This document shows positions 1-8,963 of a DNA stretch of 64,000 bases, piece by piece. Origin of the DNA: Streptococcus pseudopneumoniae. Lineage in GTDB: Bacteria > Bacillota > Bacilli > Lactobacillales > Streptococcaceae. Made by a program: the position numbers and the translations under genes. The stretch lies in the NCBI RefSeq assembly GCF_001074155.1, contig NZ_JUUZ01000026.1, positions 20,988 through 84,987 of the forward strand, in the 5' to 3' direction. Positions within the stretch are counted from its first letter, which is position 1, and each line of letters opens with the position of its first letter. The notes beneath the pieces were generated by a model. That model saw only the letters and a program-made list of their open reading frames with translations, was not told where the DNA came from and made no database searches.

Positions 1-257
1 CTGGCGAGATTGATTTCTCTTATATTCCAAGTGAGTTTGATGTCATCGAGAAAGGTTTGAAAGACTCTGGTCGTAAGGATAGAGGGCGTCGTTCGGATAA
101 GAAAGAAGACAAGAGAAAAGCTGGTCACTTAGGTGATAAGCGCAAGCATTCTCCAAAAGACAAGAAGAAAAAGGTGAAGAAACCTTTTTACAAAGAAGTA
201 GCAAAGAAAGGAGCCAAGCATGGCAAAGGGCGAGGGAAAGGTCGTCGCGCAAAATAA
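1..257 (+). CDS. rnr: Ribonuclease R, C-terminal end (partial)
   Basis: Only the last ~84 codons are inside the window; the frame is open from base 3 to a TAA at 255-257. The start of the visible part ([18 protein letters not shown]) fits the end of an S1 domain, and the rest is a very Lys/Arg-rich tail (KKKKVKKPF, then GKGRGKGRR), as found at the C terminus of streptococcal RNase R, a processive 3'-5' exoribonuclease. The next gene, smpB, begins inside this frame. The rnr-smpB pairing is common in Firmicutes and joins RNA decay to tmRNA ribosome rescue. The identification rests mostly on context because the catalytic domain lies outside the window. Confidence 0.8.
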   Translation, partial: GEIDFSYIPSEFDVIEKGLKDSGRKDRGRRSDKKEDKRKAGHLGDKRKHSPKDKKKKVKKPFYKEVAKKGAKHGKGRGKGRRAK

Positions 258-687
258 AAAAGCGCATCATGATTATACAATCGTAGATACGCTAGAAGCA
301 GGAATGGTCCTGACAGGAACTGAGATTAAGAGTGTTCGAGCAGCCCGCATCAATCTGAAAGATGGGTTTGCCCAGGTTAAGAATGGGGAAGTTTGGCTGA
401 GTAATGTCCATATCGCTCCGTATGAAGAGGGCAATATCTGGAATCAGGAACCCGAACGTCGTCGTAAACTTCTCCTTCATAAAAAACAAATCCAGAAATT
501 AGAACAAGAAACTAAAGGGACAGGGATGACCTTAGTTCCTCTTAAAGTTTATATCAAAGATGGCTATGCCAAGTTACTTTTAGGACTTGCAAAAGGGAAA
601 CATGATTACGATAAACGTGAATCTATCAAACGCCGCGAGCAAGATCGTGATATTGCGCGTGTCATGAAAGCTGTTAACCATCGATAG
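220..687 (+). CDS. smpB: SsrA-binding protein SmpB
   Basis: This 155-residue protein is full length for SmpB, the small OB-fold protein that binds tmRNA and delivers it to stalled ribosomes for trans-translation. Recognisable segments are [19 protein letters not shown] and [15 protein letters not shown] near the N terminus, HIAPYEEGN in the middle and the basic C-terminal tail [19 protein letters not shown] that enters the decoding centre. The ATG sits inside the last 38 bases of rnr in another frame and is preceded by AAGAAAGGAG (204-213), so translation is probably coupled to rnr. Confidence 0.97.
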   Translation: MAKGEGKVVAQNKKAHHDYTIVDTLEAGMVLTGTEIKSVRAARINLKDGFAQVKNGEVWLSNVHIAPYEEGNIWNQEPERRRKLLLHKKQIQKLEQETKGTGMTLVPLKVYIKDGYAKLLLGLAKGKHDYDKRESIKRREQDRDIARVMKAVNHR

Positions 688-701
688 AAAGAGTGAAGAA
701 T

Positions 702-1562
702 ATGGGAAAACTAGTTGCCTACAAACGCATGCCTGTCTGGAATAAAGACACCATGCCAGAGGCTGTTCAAAGAAAACACAATACTAAGGTCGGAACCTGG
801 GGGAAGATTACCGTATTAAAAGGCACTCTTAAGTTTATTGAGTTGACTGAAGACGGGGAAGTTTTAGCCGAGCACTTTTTTGAAGCAGGTGCTGATAATC
901 CTATGGCTCAACCTCAAGCCTGGCACAGAGTAGAAGCTGCCACAGAAGATGTGGAATGGTACTTGGAATTTTATTGTAAAGCAGAGGATTATTTCCCTAA
1001 GAAATACAGTAGCAATCCAGTTCATTCGGAAGTTTTAGAAGCTATACAGTCAGTGAAACCTTGTAAAGCACTAGACCTAGGATGTGGTCAAGGAAGAAAT
1101 GCACTCTTTCTAGCTCAACATGGCTTTGATGTCACAGCTGTAGATCAGAATGAGCTATCTCTTGAAATCTTGCAAAGCATTGTGGAGCAAGAAGATTTAG
1201 AAATGCCTGTCGGTATCTACGATATCAATTCAGCTAGCATTGGACAAACTTATGATTTTATCGTATCAACGGTTGTTCTGATGTTTTTACAAGCAGATCG
1301 CATTCCGGACATTATTAAAAACATGCAGGAACAAACTTCTATCGGTGGCTATAATTTGATTGTTTGTGCTATGGATACAGAAGATTATCCGTGTTCCGTT
1401 AATTTCCCATTTACCTTCAAAGAGGGTGAGCTGGCAAATTACTACAAGGACTGGGAATTAGTGAAGTATAATGAAAATCCTGGTCATCTCCACCGTCGTG
1501 ATGAGAATGGCAATCGTATTCAACTACGATTTGCAACAATGTTGGCTAAAAAAGTAAAATAA
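702..1562 (+). CDS. tehB: TehB-type SAM-dependent methyltransferase
   Basis: The 286-residue product has an N-terminal cupin-like part (residues ~1-95, with AEHFFEAGADNPMAQPQAWH) followed by a class I methyltransferase fold with motif I ALDLGCGQGRNALFLA (~residues 122-137). This two-part layout is typical of streptococcal TehB, annotated as a tellurite-resistance methyltransferase; the physiological substrate is not known. I chose ATG 702 over an in-frame GTG at 693 because AAAGAGTGAAGAA lies just before it and the GTG has no ribosome binding site. A weak hairpin terminator follows (1571-1602). Confidence 0.9.
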   Translation: MGKLVAYKRMPVWNKDTMPEAVQRKHNTKVGTWGKITVLKGTLKFIELTEDGEVLAEHFFEAGADNPMAQPQAWHRVEAATEDVEWYLEFYCKAEDYFPKKYSSNPVHSEVLEAIQSVKPCKALDLGCGQGRNALFLAQHGFDVTAVDQNELSLEILQSIVEQEDLEMPVGIYDINSASIGQTYDFIVSTVVLMFLQADRIPDIIKNMQEQTSIGGYNLIVCAMDTEDYPCSVNFPFTFKEGELANYYKDWELVKYNENPGHLHRRDENGNRIQLRFATMLAKKVK

Positions 1563-1570
1563 ATGAATAA

Positions 1571-1606
1571 AAGGGATAGAGAGCAGTCGTTTTCTATTCC
1601 TTATTT
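1571..1606 (+). terminator. Terminator after tehB
   Basis: AAGGGATAGA (1571-1580) pairs with TTCTATTCCTT (1592-1602), including one G-U pair, and is followed by a short T-rich stretch. It separates the rnr-smpB-tehB group from the CARF gene. Confidence 0.55.
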
Positions 1607-1639
1607 CTTACCCTAATAAGAAAGGGAAATCTCAATTTA

Positions 1640-1648
1640 TGCTATACT
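1640..1648 (+). promoter_or_regulatory. Extended -10 promoter of the CARF-nuclease gene
   Basis: TGCTATACT at 1640-1648 is an extended -10 (TGnTATAMT) with the gene 100 bases downstream. No convincing -35 hexamer is visible at the usual spacing. It gives this gene its own transcript with a ~95-base leader. Confidence 0.6.
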
Positions 1649-1665
1649 AGAAGTAGGAGAAGTCG

Positions 1666-1707
1666 ATGAAATTAAACAGAATTGTGATAGTTTTAAAACG
1701 ATTCTGA
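1666..1707 (+). CDS. Possible 13-residue leader peptide overlapping a hairpin
   Basis: A short frame starts at ATG 1666 after a good ribosome binding site (AGGAGAAG, 1655-1662), encodes MKLNRIVIVLKRF and ends at TGA 1705-1707. It overlaps a hairpin (CAGAATTGT 1677-1685 with ACGATTCTG 1698-1706). It lies wholly within the leader of the downstream CARF-nuclease gene. Whether it is translated or regulatory is unknown; it could be chance. Confidence 0.3.
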   Translation: MKLNRIVIVLKRF

Positions 1708-1751
1708 TCGACCACTATTCTTTCAGACTTTTTTGTCTAGGAGGTCTTAAG

Positions 1752-2900
1752 ATGACTAGTCTTTTAATTGAACTGTACGACCGTCATACCATTGAGAAAA
1801 ATGTCTACCAAGCTTTTGTCAGTGATTGTGATGAGATTTTATACCTTTCTACAAGAAAAATCGCTGAGGAAGAAAAGCTATCCTTGAAGCATTTTCTAAT
1901 GGCACAAGTTCCACACTTAAAACAAGTACATTTTCGACAATGTAACCTAGAAAAAACCTGCCAGGAATTAGACGTATTTATCAATGATTTTGAGACAGTG
2001 ACCATCGATGTATTTGGCGGAGATAATCTATTAGCAATAGTTCTATTTCAGTATGGTTTGGAGAAAGGTATTCCCATTATTGCTATGGATGTTGAACAAG
2101 GAAAGCAGTATGCCTGGGAAAGGGGCAAGATTTATGATAAAAATTTAGATATTCCTAGTTTATCCATTGAACAATTGATAGCTTTACGTGGTGGAAAAGT
2201 CCTTAAATCAAGAAGACCTCAGCATTCTAATAAGCATGTGCTAGCTATTAAAAAATTGGCAAAATATGCTATCGAAAATCCTGAAAAATGGTATCAGATT
2301 ACACAATTCTTTGCACTGGCAAAAACAACTGATTTTCATGCTGAAACAGCAAAAGTTTTGGAGAGTAATGGAAAAATTTATTCTTACCCCAGTAGCTTGA
2401 TTCCTTTGTTCACAAAAGCTAATTTATTGAAAGTAGAAGAGGAAACAACAGATACTGTTACTTATACCTTCCCAACACCAGAAGCACATCTGTTATGTCG
2501 AACTAAAGGGCATATTTTAGAATTGTATATCTATTTACTAGCCCTCGAGTCAGAGTATTTTGATGAATGTATGATTGGCACTGAAATCGACTGGAATGGG
2601 ATTTTCCCTGAGGCTGACAATGTTCAAAATGAGATTGATGTTATTCTTCGTAAAGGTCACTCTGTAGTTTTCATTTCTTGTAAAATGACGGATCTAGCAA
2701 TTGAAGCTATTAACGAACTTGAAGTTTATGCCAATCATTTTGCAGGCGATAATTGTTTGAAAATGATTGTTTGCTCAGGCAAGATTAACCCCGTTTACAG
2801 TCATCGTTGTCAGGAATATGGTGTAATGGTGATAAAGCAAGATCAAATACAGAATCTTATTCCCATGTTACGGAAATATATGAAGAACAAACGTAAATGA
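1752..2900 (+). CDS. DUF1887 CARF-nuclease (Card1/Can2-like), orphan
   Basis: The 382-residue protein resembles the DUF1887 family. The N-terminal half looks like a CARF-type Rossmann domain, with the strand-loop VTIDVFGGDNLLAIVLF (~residues 84-100) at the place where CARF domains carry a GG(T/D) ligand-binding loop. The middle (~180-250) looks like a winged-helix linker. The C-terminal part (~255-382) has a PD-(D/E)xK nuclease pattern: an early helix with Glu (GHILELYIYLLA), then NEIDVILRKG and VVFISCK at ~293-311. The usual ExK is SxK here. In Type III CRISPR systems Card1 and Can2 are cyclic tetra-adenylate activated nucleases. There is no cas gene or CRISPR array in this window, so its ligand and role are open. 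RBS is AGGAGGTC (1739-1746); the gene has its own promoter and terminator. Confidence 0.75.
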   Translation: MTSLLIELYDRHTIEKNVYQAFVSDCDEILYLSTRKIAEEEKLSLKHFLMAQVPHLKQVHFRQCNLEKTCQELDVFINDFETVTIDVFGGDNLLAIVLFQYGLEKGIPIIAMDVEQGKQYAWERGKIYDKNLDIPSLSIEQLIALRGGKVLKSRRPQHSNKHVLAIKKLAKYAIENPEKWYQITQFFALAKTTDFHAETAKVLESNGKIYSYPSSLIPLFTKANLLKVEEETTDTVTYTFPTPEAHLLCRTKGHILELYIYLLALESEYFDECMIGTEIDWNGIFPEADNVQNEIDVILRKGHSVVFISCKMTDLAIEAINELEVYANHFAGDNCLKMIVCSGKINPVYSHRCQEYGVMVIKQDQIQNLIPMLRKYMKNKRK

Positions 2901-2920
2901 TATTAAATGTTATAGTGAAG

Positions 2921-2946
2921 AAAGGCTGATTTTATTAGCCTTTTTC
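2921..2946 (+). terminator. Terminator between the CARF gene and coiA
   Basis: AAAGGCT and AGCCTTTTTC form a stem around an AT-rich loop and end in a T tract. It lies just upstream of the competence box of coiA. Confidence 0.7.
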
Positions 2947-2954
2947 TTATCCTT

Positions 2955-2962
2955 TTCGAATA
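2955..2962 (+). promoter_or_regulatory. Competence (ComX/SigX) cin-box of coiA
   Basis: TTCGAATA at 2955-2962 matches the streptococcal late-competence box TACGAATA at seven of eight positions and is preceded by a T-rich stretch, as is usual for SigX promoters. It is 19 bases before the coiA ATG. CoiA is a known late competence gene, which supports the call. Confidence 0.8.
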
Positions 2963-2981
2963 AAGTAGAAAAGGGGGATAT

Positions 2982-3938
2982 ATGTTTATAGCTAGAGATG
3001 AAAAGGGTAACTTAATTAACGCTTTAGAGAAAGAGCCAAGAAAACAAGACTATTATTGTCCAGCTTGCGGAACGAGTGTTCGCTTGAAAAAAGGAAAAAA
3101 TGTAAGAACTCATTTTGCGCATGAAAGTTTAAAAAGTTGTGATTTTTATCATGAGAATGAAGGGCCAGAACATTTAGAGAATAAGGTGGCACTTTTTAAT
3201 TGGGCTAAGAAAGATGCTGAAGTAGAAATGGAGTATCCAATTCCTGAACTTAAGCAAATCGCAGATATCCTCATTAATAAGCGATTAGCACTGGAAGTTC
3301 AGTGTAGTCCTATTTCTTGCGAACTTTTACGGGAGAGAAGCAATGGTTATCGAAGTCTGGGAATTCAAGTTCTTTGGCTACTGGGAGAAAAACTCTGTCT
3401 AAAAGAGCGACTAACTAAACTTCAAAGAGATTTTCTTTATTTTAGTAATAATATGGGATTTTATCTTTGGGAGTTAGACCATAAAAAACAAGTTTTGAGG
3501 CTCAAGTACCTCCTTCACCAAGATTTGAAAGGAAAACTCCATTATCAGCTCAAGGAATTTTCTTATGGCAAAGGAAATCTTCTAGAAATTTTACGTAGTC
3601 CCTACCAGCAGCAAGAGCTAACTGCTTTTTCGGTCGAACAGGACAAGAATATTTGTCATTACATTCAAAAACAACTCTATTATCAAAACCCCTATTGGAT
3701 GAAACAACAAGCCCAAGCTTACTTAAGAGGAGAAAATCTTTTAAATCTAAAAAAACAGGATTGGTATCCCCAAGTAAGGCCGATAGAACATGGTCATTTT
3801 TGTCAGATAAGTCAAAATCTATATGATTATTACCGCAACTTTCAGGCTTATTATGAACTGAATCCACAAAATCAGCAACAAAAGCTCTATCCACCTGCCT
3901 TTTATCAGCAGTATTTCTCGAAAAATATGGTAAAATAG
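2982..3938 (+). CDS. coiA: Competence protein CoiA
   Basis: This 318-residue protein is needed in streptococci for recombination of incoming DNA during transformation. It has an N-terminal zinc-finger-like part (YYCPACGTSVRLKKG, then RTHFAHES, ~residues 24-49) and a nuclease-like core HLENKVALFNWAK followed by IADILINKRLALEVQCS (~94-109), a D-ExQ arrangement of the PD-(D/E)xK superfamily. It starts at ATG 2982 after AAAGGGGGATAT. A SigX cin-box lies directly upstream. The following pepF gene is 18 bases away, the usual streptococcal arrangement. Confidence 0.95.
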   Translation: MFIARDEKGNLINALEKEPRKQDYYCPACGTSVRLKKGKNVRTHFAHESLKSCDFYHENEGPEHLENKVALFNWAKKDAEVEMEYPIPELKQIADILINKRLALEVQCSPISCELLRERSNGYRSLGIQVLWLLGEKLCLKERLTKLQRDFLYFSNNMGFYLWELDHKKQVLRLKYLLHQDLKGKLHYQLKEFSYGKGNLLEILRSPYQQQELTAFSVEQDKNICHYIQKQLYYQNPYWMKQQAQAYLRGENLLNLKKQDWYPQVRPIEHGHFCQISQNLYDYYRNFQAYYELNPQNQQQKLYPPAFYQQYFSKNMVK

Positions 3939-3956
3939 AAAGGATGGAGGAAATTT

Positions 3957-5759
3957 ATGGTATTACAACGAAATGAAATCAATGAAAAAGATACATGGGA
4001 TCTATCAACGATCTTTGAAACAGACCAAAAATGGGAAGAAGAATTAGCCCTATTAACCGAGGATACAAAAGAAGCAGCTAGCCTTGAAGGACATCTTTTG
4101 GATAGCGCAGAGAGCCTATTAAATATTACAGAGCGTTATTTGGATTTGAGCCGTCGTCTTGAAAAACTTTATGTTTATGCACATATGAAAAACGACCAAG
4201 ACACACGAGTAGCTAAGTATCAAGAATACTACGCAAAAGCAATGGCTCTTTATAGTCAACTAGACCAGGTCTTCTCTTTCTATGAGCCAGAATTTATGGC
4301 TATCACAGAAGAGCAGTATCAAGACTTTCTAGCAGAAGAACCAAAACTCCAGCCTTATAAACATTTCTTTGATAAACTATTGCAAAATAAGGAACATGTC
4401 CTTTCACAACGTGAAGAAGAGTTGCTTGCAGGTGCTGGTGAAATCTTCGGGGCAGCTAGTGAAACCTTTGCTATCTTAGATAATGCAGATATCGTCTTTC
4501 CATTTGTTCAAGATGAAGATGGAAATGAAGTTCAATTATCACACGGTGTTTATATGCGGTTGGTAGAATCTAAAAATCGTGAAGTTCGTCGTGGTGCATA
4601 TGAAGCACTATACTCTACCTATGAGCAATACCAGCACACTTACGCTAAAACCTTGCAGACCAATGTAAAAGTACAAAACTACCGTGCAAAAGTTCGGAAC
4701 TACAAGAGTGCGCGTGAAGCAGCTCTTGCAGCGAACTTTGTTCCAGAAAGTGTCTATGACAACTTAGTATCTGCTGTTCGTAAGCATTTGCCATTATTGC
4801 ATCGTTATCTCTCACTTCGTTCAAAAATCTTGGGTATTCCAGACCTTAAAATGTACGATGTCTATACACCACTGTCTTCAGTAGAATACAACTTTACTTA
4901 TGAGGAAGCCTTGAAGAAGGCAGAGGAAGCTTTGGCTGTTCTTGGTGAGGATTACTTGAGTCGTGTTAAACGCGCCTTTAGCGAACGTTGGATTGATGTG
5001 TATGAAAACCAAGGCAAGCGTTCAGGTGCATACTCTGGTGGTTCCTACGATACTAACGCCTTCATGCTCCTTAACTGGCAAGATAACCTAGATAATCTCT
5101 TTACTCTTGTACATGAGACAGGTCATAGTATGCATTCAAGCTACACGCGTGAAACCCAACCTTATGTATACGGAGATTATTCAATCTTCTTGGCAGAAAT
5201 TGCTTCAACAACCAATGAAAATATCTTAACTGAAAAATTATTGCAAGAAGTTCAAGATGACGCAACACGCTTCGCTATTCTAAACAACTTCTTGGATGGT
5301 TTCCGTGGAACAGTGTTCCGCCAAACTCAATTTGCTGAATTTGAACATGCTATTCACCAAGCCGATCAAAATGGTGAAGTCTTGACAAGCGAGTTCTTAA
5401 ACAATCTCTATGCTGACTTGAACCAAGAATATTATGGCTTAAGCAAGGAAGACAATCCTCAAATTCAGTACGAGTGGGCTCGTATCCCTCATTTCTACTA
5501 TAATTACTATGTATATCAATATTCAACAGGCTTTGCAGCAGCTTCAGCCTTGGCTGAAAAGATTGTTCACGGTAGTCAAGATGATCGTAACCGTTATATT
5601 GATTACCTCAAGGCTGGGAAGTCAGACTATCCTCTAAATATCATGCGAAAAGCTGGTGTTGATATGGAAAAAGAAGACTATCTTAATGATGCCTTTGCAG
5701 TCTTTGAACGCCGTTTGGATGAGTTCGAAGCCCTTGTTGAAAAATTAGGATTAGCATAA
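3957..5759 (+). CDS. pepF: Oligoendopeptidase F
   Basis: This 600-residue M3B-family zinc metallopeptidase is of full family length and hydrolyses medium-sized oligopeptides in the cytosol. The zinc-binding motif HETGHS is at ~residues 386-391, followed by the downstream Glu region [12 protein letters not shown]. The ATG at 3957 follows ATGGAGGAA with good spacing. It lies 18 bases after coiA, so it may be partly co-transcribed from the competence promoter as well as read from elsewhere. In pneumococci the homologue is called PepB or PepF. Confidence 0.95.
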   Translation: MVLQRNEINEKDTWDLSTIFETDQKWEEELALLTEDTKEAASLEGHLLDSAESLLNITERYLDLSRRLEKLYVYAHMKNDQDTRVAKYQEYYAKAMALYSQLDQVFSFYEPEFMAITEEQYQDFLAEEPKLQPYKHFFDKLLQNKEHVLSQREEELLAGAGEIFGAASETFAILDNADIVFPFVQDEDGNEVQLSHGVYMRLVESKNREVRRGAYEALYSTYEQYQHTYAKTLQTNVKVQNYRAKVRNYKSAREAALAANFVPESVYDNLVSAVRKHLPLLHRYLSLRSKILGIPDLKMYDVYTPLSSVEYNFTYEEALKKAEEALAVLGEDYLSRVKRAFSERWIDVYENQGKRSGAYSGGSYDTNAFMLLNWQDNLDNLFTLVHETGHSMHSSYTRETQPYVYGDYSIFLAEIASTTNENILTEKLLQEVQDDATRFAILNNFLDGFRGTVFRQTQFAEFEHAIHQADQNGEVLTSEFLNNLYADLNQEYYGLSKEDNPQIQYEWARIPHFYYNYYVYQYSTGFAAASALAEKIVHGSQDDRNRYIDYLKAGKSDYPLNIMRKAGVDMEKEDYLNDAFAVFERRLDEFEALVEKLGLA

Positions 5760-5760
5760 A

Positions 5761-6474
5761 ATGGTTGAGTCATACAGTAAAAATGCTAACCATAACATGC
5801 GACGGCCTGTTGTTAAGGATGAGATTGTGGAATTTATGCGCCACAGACAAGAGCAGGTGACTGGTTCTTTAAAAGAACTAGAAAACTTTGCTCGCAAGGA
5901 GAATATTCCTATCATTCCTCATGAAACAGTCGCTTATTTCCGTTTCCTAATGGAAACAATTCAACCAAAGAATATTTTAGAAATTGGAACGGCAATTGGA
6001 TTTTCAGCTCTTTTAATGGCAAATCATGCTCCAAATGCAAAAATAACAACCATTGACAGAAATCCTGAAATGATTGGTTTTGCCAAGGAAAATTTCGCCA
6101 AGTTTGATAATCGCCAACAAATCACTCTTTTGGAAGGCGATGCGGTAGACGTTTTGTCAATATTGACAGAGACCTATGATTTTGTTTTTATGGATTCTGC
6201 TAAGTCCAAATACATCATCTTTCTACCAGAAATACTCAAACACCTTGAGGTTGGTGGAGTAGTTGTCTTGGATGATATTTTCCAAGGTGGAGATATTGCT
6301 AAGGATATTATGGAAGTCCGACGTGGACAACGGACGATTTATCGGGGCTTGCAACGACTCTTTGATGCGACTTTGGACAATCCAGGATTAACCGCTACTT
6401 TGGTTCCTCTTGGAGATGGAATATTGATGCTAAGAAAGAATCAAGCAGAAGTAGAACTGCCTGATGTTGATTAG
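5761..6474 (+). CDS. Class I SAM-dependent O-methyltransferase (TrmR/YrrM-like)
   Basis: The 237-residue protein belongs to the catechol/caffeoyl-CoA O-methyltransferase type family. Motif I is ILEIGTAIGFSALLMA (~residues 72-87), followed by ITTIDRNPEM and the metal-site segments FVFMDSAKSKY and VVLDDIFQGG. The closest characterised Firmicute relative is TrmR (YrrM), which methylates 5-hydroxyuridine in tRNA wobble positions; I infer but cannot prove that activity. The ATG follows the pepF stop by one base, so translation is coupled; AGGATTAG within the pepF end may serve as ribosome binding site. Confidence 0.85.
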   Translation: MVESYSKNANHNMRRPVVKDEIVEFMRHRQEQVTGSLKELENFARKENIPIIPHETVAYFRFLMETIQPKNILEIGTAIGFSALLMANHAPNAKITTIDRNPEMIGFAKENFAKFDNRQQITLLEGDAVDVLSILTETYDFVFMDSAKSKYIIFLPEILKHLEVGGVVVLDDIFQGGDIAKDIMEVRRGQRTIYRGLQRLFDATLDNPGLTATLVPLGDGILMLRKNQAEVELPDVD

Positions 6475-6547
6475 TTTCAGATATTTTTAAGACAATTTAG
6501 TAAAATAGATAAGGTAAACATTTATCTAGTGATAAAAAGGAGTAAAC

Positions 6548-7516
6548 ATGAAGAAAAAATTATTGGCTGGTGCCATCACTTTGTTATCAGTAGCTACTTT
6601 GGCTGCTTGTTCAAATAGTTCTCAAGGAGCTGACCTCATCAGTATGAAGGGTGATGTCATCACTGAGCACCAATTTTATGAAGAAGTGAAAAACAACCCA
6701 ACTGCACAACAAGTATTACTTAACATGACTATTCAAAAAGTTTTTGAAAAACAATATGGATCTGAAGTAAGTGACAAAGAAGTAGAAGATGCGGTAGCAG
6801 AAGAACAGAAGAAATATGGTGATAGCTATCAAATCGTTCTTTCTCGTGCTGGTATGACAGCAGAAAGTCGTAAAGCTCAAATTCGTACAAGTAAACTAGT
6901 TGAGTATGCTGTTAAGAAAGCTGCAGAAGCTGAATTGACAGATGAGAACTACAAAAAAGCTTACGATGAGTACACACCAGAAGTAACTGCGCAAATTATT
7001 AAACTTGACAGTGAAGATAAGGCTAAAGAAGTACTTGCTAAAGCTAAAGAATCTGGAGCTGACTTCGCACAATTGGCTAAAGATAATTCAACTGACGAAA
7101 AGACAAAAGCAAATGGTGGAGAAATCACTTTTGACTCTGCATCAACAGAATTGCCAGACGTTGTTAAAAAAGCTGCATTTGCTCTTGATGTAGATGGTAT
7201 TTCAGATGTGATCACAGCGCCAGGTACACAAGCTTATTCAAACAGCTTCTATATTGTGAAATTGACTAAGAAAACAGAAAAATCTTCTAACTGGGAAGAT
7301 TATAAAGAAAAATTGAAGACAGTTATCCTGACTCAAAAACAAAATGATGCTACTTTTGTTCAAGGCATTATTAGTAAAGAATTGCAAGCAGCAAATATCA
7401 AGGTCAAAGACCAAGCATTCCAAAATATCTTTACTCAGTACATCCAAAGTGATACAACAGCTCAAACGACAACTACATCAGCAGCAACTGAAACGACAAC
7501 AACATCTTCAAACTAA
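6548..7516 (+). CDS. prsA: PrsA/PpmA foldase lipoprotein
   Basis: This 322-residue lipoprotein has a signal peptide ending in the lipobox LAAC (Cys ~21), so it is anchored on the outer face of the membrane. The middle (~145-240) carries a parvulin-type PPIase domain (EVTAQIIKLDS, GADFAQLAKDNSTD, NGGEITFDS). It helps exported proteins fold. The C terminus is a Thr-rich tail. ATG follows AAAAAGGAG. The position after the O-methyltransferase is the conserved streptococcal one. TTTAAG at 6486-6491 is a CiaR half-site, but the second half is poor. Confidence 0.95.
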   Translation: MKKKLLAGAITLLSVATLAACSNSSQGADLISMKGDVITEHQFYEEVKNNPTAQQVLLNMTIQKVFEKQYGSEVSDKEVEDAVAEEQKKYGDSYQIVLSRAGMTAESRKAQIRTSKLVEYAVKKAAEAELTDENYKKAYDEYTPEVTAQIIKLDSEDKAKEVLAKAKESGADFAQLAKDNSTDEKTKANGGEITFDSASTELPDVVKKAAFALDVDGISDVITAPGTQAYSNSFYIVKLTKKTEKSSNWEDYKEKLKTVILTQKQNDATFVQGIISKELQAANIKVKDQAFQNIFTQYIQSDTTAQTTTTSAATETTTTSSN

Positions 7517-7521
7517 AGATG

Positions 7522-7560
7522 AAAACTCTATCTTTCTACTCTTGAAAGGTAGAGTTTTTT
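7522..7560 (+). terminator. Terminator of prsA
   Basis: AAAACTCTATCTTTC pairs with GAAAGGTAGAGTTTT around a 7-base loop and ends in six T residues. Confidence 0.9.
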
Positions 7561-7666
7561 GAAGCTTTCTTAACTAAAAGTTGAAAATGTAGATAAATGA
7601 TTTGTGAATTCTCCAAGTACAAATTCTAGGCTTTAACGGATAAGAGTTTTTTTCTAGTCTAAAAAG

Positions 7667-7675
7667 TGGTATAAT
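7667..7675 (+). promoter_or_regulatory. Extended -10 promoter of ftsW
   Basis: TGGTATAAT at 7667-7675 is a consensus extended -10; the -35 position holds only a T run. The ftsW start codon lies 53 bases downstream. Confidence 0.75.
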
Positions 7676-7728
7676 AGCATGTAAAACTAGAATGAATAGA
7701 AAATTAAAAATTTAGTAGATGGTGAATT

Positions 7729-8940
7729 ATGAAAATTAGTAAAAGGCACCTGTTGAATTACTCTATTTTAGTGCCCTATATTCTCTTATCCGTTCTGGGA
7801 TTGATAGTGGTATATTCAACAACGAGTGCATCCTTGATTCAGGAGGGTAAGAGCGCTTTTCAATTGGTTCGAAATCAGGGCTTGTTTTGGATCGTTAGTT
7901 TGTTGCTTATTGCAGTAATCTATAAGCTGAAACTTGGTTTTCTTCGAAACGAACGTTTGTTATTTATCGTTATGTTTGCTGAGTTAGTGTTACTAGCTTT
8001 AGCACGTTTGATTGGGATTCCCATCAATGGTGCTTACGGTTGGATCAAGGTAGGACCTATTACTGTTCAGCCTGCGGAATACTTGAAAATTATCATCATT
8101 TGGTACTTGGCTCAACGTTTTTCAAAACAACAAGAAGAAATTGCCGTTTATGATTTCCAAGTATTAACTCAAAACCAATGGTTTCCTAGAGCGTTTAATG
8201 ACTGGCGCTTTGTACTTCTAGTCATGATTGGTAGTTTGGCTATTTTCCCTGACCTTGGAAATGCTACAATTCTCTTTTTGGTAGCATTGTTGATGTACTC
8301 AATTAGTGGGATAGCTCACCGATGGTTTGCAACTATTCTTGGAGTATTGACCAGTTTATCCTTTGTTTCTCTAACAACCATTAAGCTTGTTGGTGTTGAT
8401 AAGTTTTCTAAGATTCCAGTATTTGGATACGTAGCTAAACGATTCAGTGCTTTCTTTAATCCATTTGATGATGTCGCTGGTGCAGGACACCAGTTGGCAA
8501 ATTCATACTATGCTATGGTAAATGGAGGATGGTTTGGGCTAGGATTAGGAAACTCTATCGAAAAACGAGGCTATCTACCTGAGGCACACACGGACTTTGT
8601 TTTCTCTATTGTAATTGAAGAGTTTGGATTTGTTGGTGCCAGTCTTATTTTAGCTCTATTATTCTTCCTAATTCTTCGTATTATTTTAGTGGGGGTACGA
8701 GCAAAAAATCCATTTAATTCTATGGTAGCAATCGGTATTGGTGGAATGATTTTAATTCAGGTATTCGTTAATATTGGAGGGATTTCAGGATTGATCCCTT
8801 CAACGGGTGTAACTTTCCCATTCCTTTCACAAGGGGGGAATAGTCTCCTGGTTCTATCAGTAGCTATCGCCTTTGTGTTAAATATCGATGCTAGTGAAAA
8901 GCGTGCAAAACTCTACCGCGAATATGAAGCACAGCTCTAA
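7729..8940 (+). CDS. ftsW: Peptidoglycan polymerase FtsW
   Basis: This 403-residue polytopic membrane protein is a SEDS-family glycosyltransferase that polymerises septal peptidoglycan with its partner class B PBP. About ten membrane segments are visible. Family motifs include [20 protein letters not shown] (~residues 101-120), PDLGNATI (~180) and the C-terminal [19 protein letters not shown]. The lysine/aspartate-rich cytosolic C terminus is short. The start ATG follows TAGATGGTG, a moderate site. It is followed after 23 bases by ppc, the arrangement known from other mitis-group streptococci. Confidence 0.96.
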   Translation: MKISKRHLLNYSILVPYILLSVLGLIVVYSTTSASLIQEGKSAFQLVRNQGLFWIVSLLLIAVIYKLKLGFLRNERLLFIVMFAELVLLALARLIGIPINGAYGWIKVGPITVQPAEYLKIIIIWYLAQRFSKQQEEIAVYDFQVLTQNQWFPRAFNDWRFVLLVMIGSLAIFPDLGNATILFLVALLMYSISGIAHRWFATILGVLTSLSFVSLTTIKLVGVDKFSKIPVFGYVAKRFSAFFNPFDDVAGAGHQLANSYYAMVNGGWFGLGLGNSIEKRGYLPEAHTDFVFSIVIEEFGFVGASLILALLFFLILRIILVGVRAKNPFNSMVAIGIGGMILIQVFVNIGGISGLIPSTGVTFPFLSQGGNSLLVLSVAIAFVLNIDASEKRAKLYREYEAQL

Positions 8941-8963
8941 GAAAATGTGACAAGGAGAAGAAT

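Noticed and set aside
693..701. GTG at 693 as start of tehB
   Set aside because: No ribosome binding site in front of it, whereas ATG 702 is well spaced from AAAGAGTGAAG.
3550..3894. 114-codon frame antisense to coiA
   Set aside because: coiA is clearly the real gene there, and the antisense frame has no start signal or recognisable domain.
6486..6502. Possible CiaR site upstream of prsA
   Set aside because: The first half TTTAAG is perfect, but the second hexamer at N5 spacing is TTAGTA, which does not fit; kept only as a half-site remark.
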